Part shown: positions 23,362 through 33,080 of the stretch, one piece after another
Position numbering within the stretch: the stretch's first letter is position 1
Layout: each line of letters starts with the position of its first letter
Origin: Dechloromonas sp. H13
GTDB lineage: Bacteria; Pseudomonadota; Gammaproteobacteria; Burkholderiales; Rhodocyclaceae
Length of the DNA: 64,000 bases
Direction of reading: 5' to 3'
Assembly: GCF_009469615.1 (NCBI RefSeq)
Contig: NZ_SSXX01000006.1
Location: 62,001-126,000 of the forward strand
The notes under the pieces: generated by a model
Told to the model about the DNA's origin: nothing
The model's database searches: none
Seen by the model: the letters and a program-made list of their open reading frames with translations, nothing else
Made by a program: the position numbers and the translations under genes

Positions 23362-26300
23362 CTACCTCAACGAGAAATCGACACGGCTGCCCTTGTCCTT
23401 GTCGCCGGCCTCGGCCTTCGGCTCGACCAGGAATACGCGCTCGGGCGGAACCTTGCCTTCGTCGATCAACCAGCTCTGGACATTTTCCGCTCGGCGCAAG
23501 GCCAGTTGCTGGACATCCTCGTCGGTCGCCGGCAGGTTGGTCAGCATCAGCTTCTCCATTTCCTCGACCGGCAGATCCTTCTGCATGCCGATGAGGTTGC
23601 GCGGCTTGGGGAACTTCGCTTCCTTGTAGGCCCGCTGCAGATAGACCGGATATTCGGCGGAAGTGACTTCGATCGAGTCGACCGAGGCACCCTCGCCGCC
23701 CTTCTTCAGCTGGTCCTTGAGTTTTTCGGCCTTGACCGCGCGCTCGATCGCCACCCGCTTGATCCCCTCCTTGTCAGCTTCCGGATCGGCGCGGCCGGTG
23801 ATTTCGAGCTTCAGCGATTCGCGTTCGTTGAGCGCCTTGGCCAGCGCTTCGAGACGTTTGCGCGCGGCGTCGTCGAAGGTCGCGCGCCCTGGTCCGAATT
23901 CGATGTTGGAAAGTTCCTCGCCTCCGCCGAACATCGAGCCAAGCAGCGCGAACGGCGACGTGACCGCCTTGACGAAGAGATTGACGATGACCTTGATGAT
24001 CAGTCCGCCGACCGAGAAGTCCGGATCGTCGAGCGAACCGGAAATCGGCAGGTTGAGGTCGATCTCGCCGCGGTTGTTCTTGAGCAGCGCGATGGCGAGA
24101 TTGACCGGCAGCGTCGTGGCGTCGGGGCTTTCCACCTTGTCGCCGAAGGTCAGCTGGTCGATGAACAGGCGGTTGTCGGCCGACAGCTGGTTGTTCTCCA
24201 GCTTGTAGGCGACGTTGAGCGAGAGCTTTCCCTTGTCGATGTTGTAGCCGGCGTACTTGCCGGAGTACGGCGAGAAGGCCACCAGATCGACTCCCTTCAC
24301 GTCGGCCTTGATGTCGAGGAAGGACTTCGCGGCCAGCGGATTGAGCTTGCCCACCACCTGCACAGGTGCCGAATTGGCGTAGCTGCCGCGCAATTCGAGG
24401 TCGGCAACCGTATCGGCGGTGGACGACAGGCCGCTGACGCGCCCGGCCACCTTCGTCACATTCACCGTGTAGTTGGGCTTGACGAAGAAGTCCGAGAAAT
24501 TGACCGTGCCGCCCTGCAGGGTGATCTTGCCGATCCGGATCGGCACCGCTGCCGGCTTCGCGGCGGGCGCTGGCTCGGTCGCCTTGGGCGGTGCGGCCGG
24601 CGGTACCGGCTCGGCGCCCTTGGCGGCGGCAGGTGCCGCCGCGGTCCGCACGATGTCCTGGAGGTTCAGGCGGCCCTCCTTGCTGAGAATCAGGCGCGAA
24701 TAGAAGTCACTCAGCGCCACCTCGCCGACAGTGACCGCCATCGGTTGCAGGCGGACGTCGATGCCGCCGAGGAACAGCGATTTCCACTTCAGGAAATCGG
24801 CATTGTTTACCTTGTCGACCGCAATCAGGTCGCCCAGCGTCAGCGATCCCTTGTAACTGCCGGCCAGGCCATCCTTGCCGAATTCGATCGCCACCTCGCC
24901 GCTGTTGGAAACCTGGCCGCGCGTCAGTTCGATGTTCAGGAACTCGGTGAAATACGGCTGCAGCGGCAGGACCGGGATCGTCTGCGTATCCACCTTGAGC
25001 GAAGTCAAGAACGGCGCCAGCTGCACGCTGCCATCAACCTTGAGGCTGCCTTTCTGGTTGATCCGGCTCTTCAGCGAAATGCTCCCTTTCTTGCCAGGCT
25101 CGGTCGACAGGTTCTCCCCGACCAAGCTGACGGCATCGATGACCTGCACTGCCGCCGGCCGGGTCATCTGGTCCTCAAGGCGCAGGGTCAGGTCGTCGAC
25201 CGTCGCCTTGCCGATGTTGGCAATCCACGGGCGCTCGTCGGACAGTTCTTCCTTGGCGGCGCGCAGGGTCTTCACGACCGGCGAGCTGATCCATTCGATC
25301 TTGCCTTCCTTGTTGCGCACCAGCAGGGCGCGAACCGCCTGCGCGCCAGCCTCGGTAACATCGACGCGGTGACTGTGAAGATCGAGCCGCACGCCTTTCA
25401 CCGTCATGTGTCCGATCTGCCAGCGTTCCCCAAGATCGACCCGGTACGACGCCTCGCTGACCTCAATCGGCTCGGCAAGCTTTCCGTCCACCTTGCCAAT
25501 TAGCGCATTGATGTCCAGCACATCGCCCACCGTCGGCCGCAGCGTGGACTCGTCCTGCCAGTGCATCTTGCCGTTGCTCAGGCGAATTTCCTCGATCACC
25601 CATTCGGGCGCCTTGGCCGGCGCTGCGGCCGGTGCCTTGTCGTCCGCCGGCACCGCGGCGATCTGCTCCAGCACGCGCACCCAGTTCATTTCGCCCTGCT
25701 TGCTGACCGCCACATAAGCGTCCATACCATTGAGCAGCACGTGCTGGATGGCAAACCGCCGGTTGATCAGATCGGCATTGGCGACATCGACATCCAGCCG
25801 CTTCCAGCCCAGCAGCGGCGCGCCGCTCGCCTCCGCGAGCGCGAAATCGGAGATATGCGCGCTACCGACGACAGTCAGCGAAAAAACCTTCTCCGACAAT
25901 TCCTTGAACACCACCCGGAGTTCGGTATCGAGCAACCCGCCTTTCAGGCGCAGCGGCAAAGAACTGGGCACATAAGGCTGGAAGCCCGCCAGATCGAGGC
26001 GGTCGAGATCGATGTTGAGCTCGCTTTCCAGCTTTCCCTCGAAGATTTCCTTGCTTTTGCCCTTGAGCGCGAACGGCGCACCGTCCACGGTGGCCGAGAA
26101 ACTCGGCTCGACCAGCCGCTCGGCCTGGTACGACAGGCTGGAAATGAAGGGCAGCGACAGGTTGATGTCGCTGACGGTATGGACCTTGCCCAGCGGCTGG
26201 TCGTCGAAGACCGCCTTGCCGCCGACGATCTGGATATTGTTGATCGAAAAGCGCGGAGTCGGCGACGGCTCGGAAGGCTTCAGCCATTTTTCGAGCAGGT

Positions 26301-26724
26301 CGGAGATGTCGTATTGGCCCTCGCCGGTCCGCGCCACGGCGACGCGCGGCCCCTGCAGGCGAATCTCGTCGACCACGGCGCCGTACTGGAACAGCGAGAA
26401 CGATGAGAGGTTGACGAACAGTTCGTCGAAACCGGCGACTTCCCGGCCGCCCTCCGCCTTGACCGAGACGCCGGCCACCCGGGCCGAGAGGGCGTACGGA
26501 TTGATGTCGATCTTCTCGATGCTGACTTCGCGCTGCAGTTCGGTCGACAACTGCCTGACCAGCAGCCATTTCATCAGCGGCGGCCCGGCGAAATAGCCGA
26601 GCACGCCGAAAGCCAGCAGCACGCCCACGAGCCAGAGCCCTATGCGACGGGCGCGCGGCCCCTTGAACGCCGCGATGGCCTTGCTCGATTTGCTGGAAGT
26701 GTTGTCGTCAGGCTGCGCTGTCAT
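23362..26724 (-). CDS. DUF748 protein, AsmA-like with OmpA-like C-terminus
   Basis: 1120 aa. An N-terminal signal-anchor helix (about residues 27-48) is followed by a very large periplasmic region of AsmA/TamB-like character (DUF748), and a C-terminal part with OmpA-like features (RKRLEALAKALNERESLKLEITGRADPEADKEG...). A Pro/Ala-rich linker (AAPAAAKGAEPVPPAAPPKA) lies near residue 700. Such proteins are thought to bridge the inner and outer membrane and may carry phospholipids; that is a family inference. Operon with rmuC and the DUF3293 gene. Confidence 0.85.
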   Translation of the reverse strand: MTAQPDDNTSSKSSKAIAAFKGPRARRIGLWLVGVLLAFGVLGYFAGPPLMKWLLVRQLSTELQREVSIEKIDINPYALSARVAGVSVKAEGGREVAGFDELFVNLSSFSLFQYGAVVDEIRLQGPRVAVARTGEGQYDISDLLEKWLKPSEPSPTPRFSINNIQIVGGKAVFDDQPLGKVHTVSDINLSLPFISSLSYQAERLVEPSFSATVDGAPFALKGKSKEIFEGKLESELNIDLDRLDLAGFQPYVPSSLPLRLKGGLLDTELRVVFKELSEKVFSLTVVGSAHISDFALAEASGAPLLGWKRLDVDVANADLINRRFAIQHVLLNGMDAYVAVSKQGEMNWVRVLEQIAAVPADDKAPAAAPAKAPEWVIEEIRLSNGKMHWQDESTLRPTVGDVLDINALIGKVDGKLAEPIEVSEASYRVDLGERWQIGHMTVKGVRLDLHSHRVDVTEAGAQAVRALLVRNKEGKIEWISSPVVKTLRAAKEELSDERPWIANIGKATVDDLTLRLEDQMTRPAAVQVIDAVSLVGENLSTEPGKKGSISLKSRINQKGSLKVDGSVQLAPFLTSLKVDTQTIPVLPLQPYFTEFLNIELTRGQVSNSGEVAIEFGKDGLAGSYKGSLTLGDLIAVDKVNNADFLKWKSLFLGGIDVRLQPMAVTVGEVALSDFYSRLILSKEGRLNLQDIVRTAAAPAAAKGAEPVPPAAPPKATEPAPAAKPAAVPIRIGKITLQGGTVNFSDFFVKPNYTVNVTKVAGRVSGLSSTADTVADLELRGSYANSAPVQVVGKLNPLAAKSFLDIKADVKGVDLVAFSPYSGKYAGYNIDKGKLSLNVAYKLENNQLSADNRLFIDQLTFGDKVESPDATTLPVNLAIALLKNNRGEIDLNLPISGSLDDPDFSVGGLIIKVIVNLFVKAVTSPFALLGSMFGGGEELSNIEFGPGRATFDDAARKRLEALAKALNERESLKLEITGRADPEADKEGIKRVAIERAVKAEKLKDQLKKGGEGASVDSIEVTSAEYPVYLQRAYKEAKFPKPRNLIGMQKDLPVEEMEKLMLTNLPATDEDVQQLALRRAENVQSWLIDEGKVPPERVFLVEPKAEAGDKDKGSRVDFSLR

Positions 26725-26748
26725 GATTTTTCTGCGGCTGGTTCTGTA

Positions 26749-26780
26749 TCAGGTCGAATTTAGCATATCGTCGGACCTGA
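26749..26780. promoter_or_regulatory. Dyad upstream of the DUF748 gene
   Basis: TCAGGTC (26749-26755) and GACCTGA (26774-26780), inverted, with an AT-rich centre. It lies 25-56 bases before the DUF748 start, so it could be an operator or a weak terminator for an upstream transcript. Confidence 0.35.
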
Positions 26781-26820
26781 ATTAGCCTTGCCGACGGCAT
26801 GCGACGCTATCGGCTGCTGC

Positions 26821-27576
26821 TCAGAAGTCGTTGCGCCAACGGCGGATCGCCGCGAAAACGACCACCGGCGAGGCGTCGACCGCAGCATGTTCGAGCGCGG
26901 CCGCAACCACGGCCGGCTCGCTGCAACGCAGGAAGGGATTGGTTGCCTTTTCTTCGCGCAGCGTCGAGGGAACGGAGGAATGCCCGGCGGCACGCAGCGC
27001 CGCCACCCGCTCGACCCGTTCGCGCACTGCCGCGTTGCGCGGCTCGACCGCCAGCGCGAAGCGCAGGTTGGCTTCGGTGTATTCGTGCGCGCAATAGATC
27101 AGGGTGTCGTCAGGCAAGGCGGCAAGGCGGCCGAGCGAGGCGCTCATCTGCGCCGGCGTGCCCTCGAAAAGACGACCGCAGCCGGCGCCGAACAGCGTGT
27201 CGCCGCAGAAAACCGCACCGGGAACGCAATAGGCGATATGCCCGCGGGTATGCCCGCCGACCGGCAACACCGTTACGCGCTGCCCCAGCACTTCGATCGT
27301 TTCACCCCCCGCCAGAGGGTCCGTGCAGCCTGTGATAGACTCCTCAGCCGGTCCGAAGACACGGGGCTGCCAGCGCGCTACGAGTTCGGCAACGCCGCCC
27401 TGATGGTCGGCGTGATGGTGGGTGATCAGGATGGTTTCGAGGTGCAGCCCCGTACCTTCCAGGCGGGCGATAACCGGTCCGGCGTCGCCTGGATCGACCA
27501 CCGCTGCCCGTCCGTCGCGGACCAGCAGCCAGATGTAATTGTCCTTGAATGCGGGAATGAGCAGGATTTCGAACAT
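26821..27576 (-). CDS. gloB: Hydroxyacylglutathione hydrolase (glyoxalase II)
   Basis: 251 aa metallo-beta-lactamase-fold enzyme that hydrolyses S-lactoylglutathione to lactate in methylglyoxal detoxification. Metal motif THHHADH with H53, H55, D57 and H58, later GGHTRGHI, CGDTLF and CAHEYT. Length and C-terminal half (STLREEKATNPFLR) are standard. The ATG shares bases with an upstream ATG of the divergent methyltransferase frame. Confidence 0.95.
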   Translation of the reverse strand: MFEILLIPAFKDNYIWLLVRDGRAAVVDPGDAGPVIARLEGTGLHLETILITHHHADHQGGVAELVARWQPRVFGPAEESITGCTDPLAGGETIEVLGQRVTVLPVGGHTRGHIAYCVPGAVFCGDTLFGAGCGRLFEGTPAQMSASLGRLAALPDDTLIYCAHEYTEANLRFALAVEPRNAAVRERVERVAALRAAGHSSVPSTLREEKATNPFLRCSEPAVVAAALEHAAVDASPVVVFAAIRRWRNDF

Positions 27577-27604
27577 GCCGGAACTATCGAGCGAAGGGCA
27601 GCGG

Positions 27605-28321
27605 ATGTCAATTCCGGGCCTCGAGGGCTGGCTGGAATCCGCCCAGGGGCGCTATGTGCTGGGCTGGGAGTCGTCCCGGGTCGACGCCGCCGTCGCCGAC
27701 ATTTTCGGCTTCAACGCCCTGCAGCTCGGCATGCCTTGCCACGACTTCCTCCGCGCCAACCGCATCCCGCTGCGCCAGAAGGCCGGCGACGCCGGCCCGG
27801 TCGACGCGCTGTGTGAACTCACCGCCCTGCCCTTTGCCGCCCACAGCACCGACCTGGTGGTGCTGCCGCACGTGCTCGAATTCAGCCAGGACGCCCACCA
27901 GATCCTGCGCGAAATCGAGCGCATCCTGATCCCCGAGGGCCAGCTGATCGTGCTCGGCTTCAACCCGGTTTCGCTGTGGGGCCTGCGCAATCGCCTGGAT
28001 CGCAGCGGCAGCTTTCCGTGGCATGGCGCCTACATCTCGCTGCCGCGCCTCAAGGACTGGCTGAAGCTGCTCGGTTTCGAGGTCGACCGCGGCATCGCCG
28101 GTTGCCGGGTACCGCCCTGCGAGCGGCAGGCCTGGCTGCGCCGCTGGCGCTTCATGGAAACCGCCGACGAACACTGGTGGGGGTTTCCCGGCGGCGTCTA
28201 CATGCTGCGGGCGATCAAGCGCACCCATGCCATGCGCCTGATCACCCCGGCCTGGCGCAAGAATGCGGTCGCCGGCAAGGCCTTGCGGCCGATCGCCCAG
28301 AAGGAAAATCATGGTCACTGA
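27605..28321 (+). CDS. SAM-dependent methyltransferase (type 11)
   Basis: 238 aa class I methyltransferase-like protein. The SAM loop near the N-terminus is degenerate ([17 protein letters not shown]), followed by [19 protein letters not shown] and [22 protein letters not shown], which match motifs II-III of Methyltransf_11. The gloB-methyltransferase-rnhA-dnaQ order is conserved in betaproteobacteria, but the substrate is unknown. The start at 27605 has AAGGGCAGCGG upstream; an ATG at 27575 is possible but would overlap the gloB start. The end overlaps rnhA by 11 bases. Confidence 0.85.
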   Translation: MSIPGLEGWLESAQGRYVLGWESSRVDAAVADIFGFNALQLGMPCHDFLRANRIPLRQKAGDAGPVDALCELTALPFAAHSTDLVVLPHVLEFSQDAHQILREIERILIPEGQLIVLGFNPVSLWGLRNRLDRSGSFPWHGAYISLPRLKDWLKLLGFEVDRGIAGCRVPPCERQAWLRRWRFMETADEHWWGFPGGVYMLRAIKRTHAMRLITPAWRKNAVAGKALRPIAQKENHGH

Positions 28322-28769
28322 AGACAATGTGGAAATCTTTACCGACGGCGCCTGCCGCGGCAATCCCGGCCCCGGCGGCTGGGGCGCCATCCTGCGCCTG
28401 GGGCGCCACGAGAAGGAATTGTGGGGCGGCGAGCGCGAAACGACCAACAACCGCATGGAGCTGATCGCCGCCATTCGCGCCCTGGAAGCGCTGAAGCGGC
28501 CGGTCGCCGGGCGCGTCCATACCGATTCGCAATATGTGCTCAAGGGCATCAGCGAATGGATCCACGGCTGGAAGCGCAACGGCTGGAAGACCGCCGCGAA
28601 GCAGCCGGTGAAGAACGCCGACCTCTGGCAGCAGCTCGACGCCCTGCGCCAGCCGCACCGGCTGGAATGGATCTGGGTCAAGGGCCATGCCGGCCACCCG
28701 GAAAACGAACGCGCCGACGCCCTGGCCAACCGCGGCATCGACGAACTGAACAACAAGGACGCCGCATGA
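28311..28769 (+). CDS. rnhA: Ribonuclease HI
   Basis: 152 aa nuclease removing RNA from RNA/DNA hybrids. The catalytic acids are D12 (FTDGAC), E50 (NNRMEL), D72 (TDSQYV) and D136 (RADALAN), with the basic handle ([16 protein letters not shown]) of type HI. AAGGA is 6 bases before the ATG. Overlaps the methyltransferase before it and dnaQ after it. Confidence 0.97.
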   Translation: MVTEDNVEIFTDGACRGNPGPGGWGAILRLGRHEKELWGGERETTNNRMELIAAIRALEALKRPVAGRVHTDSQYVLKGISEWIHGWKRNGWKTAAKQPVKNADLWQQLDALRQPHRLEWIWVKGHAGHPENERADALANRGIDELNNKDAA

Positions 28770-29485
28770 GACAGATCGTTCTCGATACCGAAACCACCGG
28801 CCTCGACCCCCGCCACGGCCACCGCATCATCGAAGTCGCCTGCATCGAGATGGAGAACCGCCGGCTGACCGGCCGCCACCTGCACAAGTACGTCAATCCG
28901 GAACGCGAGATCGACGAAGGCGCGCAGGCGGTGCATGGCATCAGCCTCGAATTCCTCGCCGACAAGCCCAAGTTCGCGGACATCGCCGATGAATTCCTCG
29001 AATTCATCAACGGTGCCGAGCTGGTCATCCACAACGCACCGTTCGACCTCGGCTTCCTCAACGCCGAGCTGTCCCGCCTCGACCGCGTGCCGGTCGAGAC
29101 GATCTGCAACGGCGTCACCGACACCCTGCGCATGGCCAAGGACCTCCACCCCGGCAAGCGCAACAGCCTGGATGCCCTGTGCGAGCGCTACGAGATCGAC
29201 AACTCGCAGCGCACCCTGCACGGCGCGCTGCTCGATACCGAACTGCTGGCTGAAGTCTTCCTGGCGATGACACGCGGCCAGAACACGTTGATGATCGAAC
29301 CGGACGCCGCCCCCCGCGCCCAGGCAGGCGCCGGCGGCCGCCGCGGCGAACGCAAGCCGCTGCTCGTGCGCCGGCCAACGGATGACGAGCTGGCCGACCA
29401 CCAGCGGGTACTGGCCGCCATCGACAAGGAAACCAAGGGCGCCTGCATCTGGCTGGCCGGCGCACACCCGGGATCGGCTTCGTAG
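28766..29485 (+). CDS. dnaQ: DNA polymerase III epsilon subunit (3'-5' proofreading exonuclease)
   Basis: 239 aa. DEDDh exonuclease: D7/E9 in [19 protein letters not shown], and [13 protein letters not shown] with catalytic His and Asp. The C-terminal tail after about residue 185 would contact the alpha subunit. The start ATG overlaps the rnhA stop (ATGA). Confidence 0.96.
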   Translation: MRQIVLDTETTGLDPRHGHRIIEVACIEMENRRLTGRHLHKYVNPEREIDEGAQAVHGISLEFLADKPKFADIADEFLEFINGAELVIHNAPFDLGFLNAELSRLDRVPVETICNGVTDTLRMAKDLHPGKRNSLDALCERYEIDNSQRTLHGALLDTELLAEVFLAMTRGQNTLMIEPDAAPRAQAGAGGRRGERKPLLVRRPTDDELADHQRVLAAIDKETKGACIWLAGAHPGSAS

Positions 29486-29490
29486 GCGAG

Positions 29491-29523
29491 CCGCCCGCCG
29501 GGAGGAGTCCCGGCACCGGGCGG
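29491..29523. terminator. Two-way hairpin between dnaQ and the yeiH-like gene
   Basis: Outer stem CCGCCCG/CGGGCGG (29491-29497 with 29517-29523) and inner stem CCGGGA/TCCCGG with a GGAG loop. 13 bp with one 3-nt bulge, no U-tract. The rest of the 100-bp gap shows nothing further. Confidence 0.55.
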
Positions 29524-29586
29524 GAGCAGCAGTGAGCGACCTGCGAACGGGTGCTGGCCGGATGCCCCCCTGGCAGCCCGGTGCGT

Positions 29587-30588
29587 TCAGCGCAATATCA
29601 GCAGGCCGCCAAGGATCAGACCAGCCAGAAACACCGTGTCGACCGCCAGCATCAGTACCGGGCGCCAGCCGAGGCTGGCCAGTTGCTGCAGCGAGGTCTT
29701 GACCCCGAGCGCGGCAATCGCCACGACGAGGCACCAGCGCGACAGGTGGGACGCGGCATCGGTCACCGGCTTGGGAATGATGCCGAGGCTGTTGATCACG
29801 ACCAGAACGGCGAAGCCGATCAGGAAGCCGGGCAGCAGCGGCGGGCGGGCACCGCCCTCGCCGCGCGTGCGGAAGACCAGCGAGAAGACGAGCACGACCG
29901 GCAGCAGCATGGCGACGCGCAGCAGCTTGACAAAGGTGGCGCCATCGCCGACTTCCGGCGAGATCATGTAGCCGGCGGCGACGACCTGGGCGACGTCGTG
30001 GATGGTTCCGCCGAGAAAGACCGACGCCGCGCCGGGATCGAGATCCAGGGCGCGAGCGATAGCCGGGTAGGCGATCATCGCCACCGTCGACAGGGTCGTC
30101 ACGCCGACCACGGTGAACAGCGTGAAACGCTGGTTTTCCTCGTTCTTCGGCATCACCGCGGAGATCGCCAGCGCCGCCGAGGCGCCGCAGATGGCGACGG
30201 CGCCACCGGTGAGCAGGCCCTCGGTCTTCGGCCGGCCAAGCAGGCGGCCGACCAGCGCACCGAAGAGGATGGTCAGCACGACGCCGCCAATCACCATCAT
30301 GATCGGCACGGCACCCAGCCCCGAGATCTGCTCGGCGGTGATGCGGGCGCCGAGCAGCGCGACGCCGAAGCGCAGGATCTGGCGCGACGCGAATTCGATG
30401 CCGGCCTTGACCTTCTCGCCGTTGGCGGCAAAGTTGAACGCCATCCCGAAGAACAGGGCATAGAGCAGCTGTGGCCCGCCCTGGTGTTCGGCGATGAAGG
30501 TCGCGGCCAGCGCAATGGTGATCGCGGTCAGCACGCCCGGCCAGATCACCGGCCAGGCGGGCAGCTGCAGGGCATGGGCGAGTCTCAT
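29587..30588 (-). CDS. YeiH/UPF0324-family membrane protein, putative anion exporter
   Basis: 333 aa with about ten membrane helices. The family cores GGAVAICGASAALAISAV and GGTIHDVAQVVAAGY are clear. Family members have been proposed to export sulfate or sulfonate products; this is weakly established. It starts 9 bp after the MMPL permease gene with GAGGGG upstream, so it looks like the last gene of the DUF1302 operon. That partnership is unusual to me and may be incidental. Confidence 0.85.
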   Translation of the reverse strand: MRLAHALQLPAWPVIWPGVLTAITIALAATFIAEHQGGPQLLYALFFGMAFNFAANGEKVKAGIEFASRQILRFGVALLGARITAEQISGLGAVPIMMVIGGVVLTILFGALVGRLLGRPKTEGLLTGGAVAICGASAALAISAVMPKNEENQRFTLFTVVGVTTLSTVAMIAYPAIARALDLDPGAASVFLGGTIHDVAQVVAAGYMISPEVGDGATFVKLLRVAMLLPVVLVFSLVFRTRGEGGARPPLLPGFLIGFAVLVVINSLGIIPKPVTDAASHLSRWCLVVAIAALGVKTSLQQLASLGWRPVLMLAVDTVFLAGLILGGLLILR

Positions 30589-30597
30589 GCCAGCCCC

Positions 30598-33033
30598 TCA
30601 GCGGCCGAAGCCGCGGGCCTGCGCCGGCGTCTTCAGCAGGAAGTGGGAAAGCGCCGGGATCAGGATCAGCGCGCCGATCATGTTCCACAGGAACATGAAG
30701 GTGAGCAGGATGCCCATGTCGGCCTGGAACTTGATCGGCGACCAGGCCCAGGTGACGACGCCGGCCGCCAGGGTCACGCCAACCAGGGCGACGACCTTGC
30801 CGACGAACTGGATCGAGCGCTTGTAGGCGACGGCCAGCGATGCCCCAGCGCGCTGCTGCGCCAACTGGATGCTCAACAGATAGAGGGCGTAATCGACGCC
30901 GATGCCGACCCCCAGCGCGATGACCGGCAGGGTCGCCACCTTGACACCGATGCCGAGCATCACCATCAGCGCTTCGCAGAGGATGGACGTCAGGATCAGC
31001 GGCACGATGGCGACGACGACCGCGCGCCAGTTGCGGAAGGTGATGAAGCAGAGAGCGATGACCGCGAGATAGACATAGACCAGCATCTCGGTCCAAGCCT
31101 TCTTGACGACGATGTTGGTCGCCGCCTCGATCCCGGCGTTGCCGGCGGCGAGCAGGAACTGGCGCTCCGGCGTCGAGTGCTCCTCGGCGAAGCGGGCCGA
31201 CTCGGCGACCACGCGGCTCAGGGTTTCCGCCCGGTGGTCGCTCAGGTAGGCGATCACCGGCATCACCGAACAGTCGTTGTTGAACAGGTCGGGATTGTTG
31301 ACCGACGCCTGCTGCGCGCCGTAGTTCAGGATGTCCTGGTTGCGCGCCAGCGTCAGCCACTTCGGGCTACCCTCGTTGGAGCCGGCGGTGATCTGGCGCA
31401 CCGCGTTGCCGAGGAAGACCGTCGTCTGGACGCCAGGTAACTGCTGCAGGCCCCAAGCCAGGCGGTCGGCCTCGACCAGGGTCTGGTAGTTGAGGCAACC
31501 TTCGGCCGCCGTCTTGACGATGACCGCGAACTGGTCGCTCGACAGCGAGTAGCTGCCGGAAATATAGGCATTGTCGCGGTTGTAGCGCGAGTCGGCGCGC
31601 AGTTCCGGCGCCCCCTGTTCGAGATCGCCGATCTTGAGCTGCAGGCTGACGATGAAGCCGGCGACCGCCAGAACCAAGGCCACGATGATGGCGCCCAGCG
31701 CCCAGCGCCGTTCGGTGAAACGCTCGAGTCCGCGCCACAGTGCGGCGAAGCCGCCGCGGCCGTCATCCGATTCGGCGCGCAGGCTGCGCTCGGCCGCCGC
31801 CGTGCTGACGCCAGTATAGGAAAGGAGGACCGGCAGCAGGATCAGGTTGGTGAAGATCAGCACTGCGACGCCGAGGCTGGCGGTCAGCGCCAGATCCTTG
31901 ATGACCGGAATGTCGATCACCATCAGCACGGCGAAACCGACGGCATCGGCAAGCAGCGCCGTCATGCCGGCGAGGAACAGGCGGCGGAAGGTATAGCGGG
32001 CGGCGACCAGGCGGTGCGTGCCGCGGCCGATGTCCTGCATGATGCCGTTCATCTTCTGCGCCCCGTGCGAAACGCCGATGGCGAAGATCAGGAAGGGAAC
32101 GAGGATCGAGAACGGGTCGAGCTCGAAGCCGAACAGCGCGACCAGGCCGAGCTGCCAGACGACGGCGACCACCGAGCAGGCGACGACCAGCGCCGTGCTG
32201 CGCAGGCAGCGGGTGTAGAGATAGATGATGGCGATGGCGATGGCGGCGGCGATGGCGAAGAAAGTCATCACCTTGGCCAGACCGTCGATCAGGTCGCCGA
32301 CCAGCTTGGCGAAGCCGATCATGTGGATGCGCACGCCCGGCGCACCGTCCTTGGCGGCACGTTCGAAGCGGTCGCGGATGTTCTCCTCGAGGGCGGCGGA
32401 CAGCGCACGGTAGTCGATCGCCTCGCCGGTCGTCGGATCCTTGTCGAGCAGCGGGACGACGAGCATGCTCGACTTGAAGTCGTTGCCGACAAAGCGGCCG
32501 ACGATGCCGGAGCGGGCGATGTTGAGGCGCAGCTGCTCGGTGGCCTTGGGCGAGCCGTCGTACGAATCGGGCATCACCGGGCCGCCCTGGAAGCCCTCCT
32601 CGGTGATCTCGGTCCAGCGTACCGACGGGGTCCACAGCGATTTCAGCCAGGCGCGGTCGACCCCCGGGGTGAGGAACAATTCGTCGTTGATCTTGCGCAG
32701 CGTCTCCTGGTACTTCGGATCGAAGATGTCGCCGTCGGTGTTCTCGACGACGATGCGCAGCACGTTGCCGAGACCGCGCAACTCGGCGCGGTTGTCGAGG
32801 TAATTCTTGATGTAGGGCTGGCCCTGCGGAATCATCTTCTCGAAGCTGGCATTCAGCGTCAGCCGGGTGGCCGCCCCGAACAGGAGCACCAGGGTGACCA
32901 GTACGCAGACGATGACGACGGCCAGGCGGTTGTTGAAAATCGCCCGTTCGAGGGCAGTCCCCGAGTTGGGGTTGAAGTCGGTCAGGGTTCGCACGATCGG
33001 CATGCGATCCATGAGGTCTGTGGCTACGGCCAT
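30598..33033 (-). CDS. MMPL-type RND transporter permease
   Basis: 811 aa inner-membrane permease of the resistance-nodulation-division superfamily, MMPL branch. Two repeats each have one helix, a large periplasmic domain and about five helices; the second repeat starts near residue 440 (RRWALGAIIVALVLAV). The motif GVGIGVDYALYLLS in the second helix bundle is typical of proton-coupled MMPL/HpnN-like transporters, which move lipids and other hydrophobic molecules. No adaptor or TolC partner is nearby; the DUF1302 and DUF1329 proteins may supply the outer parts. Confidence 0.9.
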   Translation of the reverse strand: MAVATDLMDRMPIVRTLTDFNPNSGTALERAIFNNRLAVVIVCVLVTLVLLFGAATRLTLNASFEKMIPQGQPYIKNYLDNRAELRGLGNVLRIVVENTDGDIFDPKYQETLRKINDELFLTPGVDRAWLKSLWTPSVRWTEITEEGFQGGPVMPDSYDGSPKATEQLRLNIARSGIVGRFVGNDFKSSMLVVPLLDKDPTTGEAIDYRALSAALEENIRDRFERAAKDGAPGVRIHMIGFAKLVGDLIDGLAKVMTFFAIAAAIAIAIIYLYTRCLRSTALVVACSVVAVVWQLGLVALFGFELDPFSILVPFLIFAIGVSHGAQKMNGIMQDIGRGTHRLVAARYTFRRLFLAGMTALLADAVGFAVLMVIDIPVIKDLALTASLGVAVLIFTNLILLPVLLSYTGVSTAAAERSLRAESDDGRGGFAALWRGLERFTERRWALGAIIVALVLAVAGFIVSLQLKIGDLEQGAPELRADSRYNRDNAYISGSYSLSSDQFAVIVKTAAEGCLNYQTLVEADRLAWGLQQLPGVQTTVFLGNAVRQITAGSNEGSPKWLTLARNQDILNYGAQQASVNNPDLFNNDCSVMPVIAYLSDHRAETLSRVVAESARFAEEHSTPERQFLLAAGNAGIEAATNIVVKKAWTEMLVYVYLAVIALCFITFRNWRAVVVAIVPLILTSILCEALMVMLGIGVKVATLPVIALGVGIGVDYALYLLSIQLAQQRAGASLAVAYKRSIQFVGKVVALVGVTLAAGVVTWAWSPIKFQADMGILLTFMFLWNMIGALILIPALSHFLLKTPAQARGFGR

Positions 33034-33080
33034 CGCTGGGTTCTCCTGTCTCTGCTTTTTGGTATGGGTGTTCTGCTTGC

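Noticed and set aside
27608-31360. Very long minus-strand open frame (1250 codons), and similar ones at 22063-25503 and 55230-58952
   Set aside because: They lie antisense to well-supported genes with clear motifs. In GC-rich DNA such shadows are expected; their translations lack domain features.
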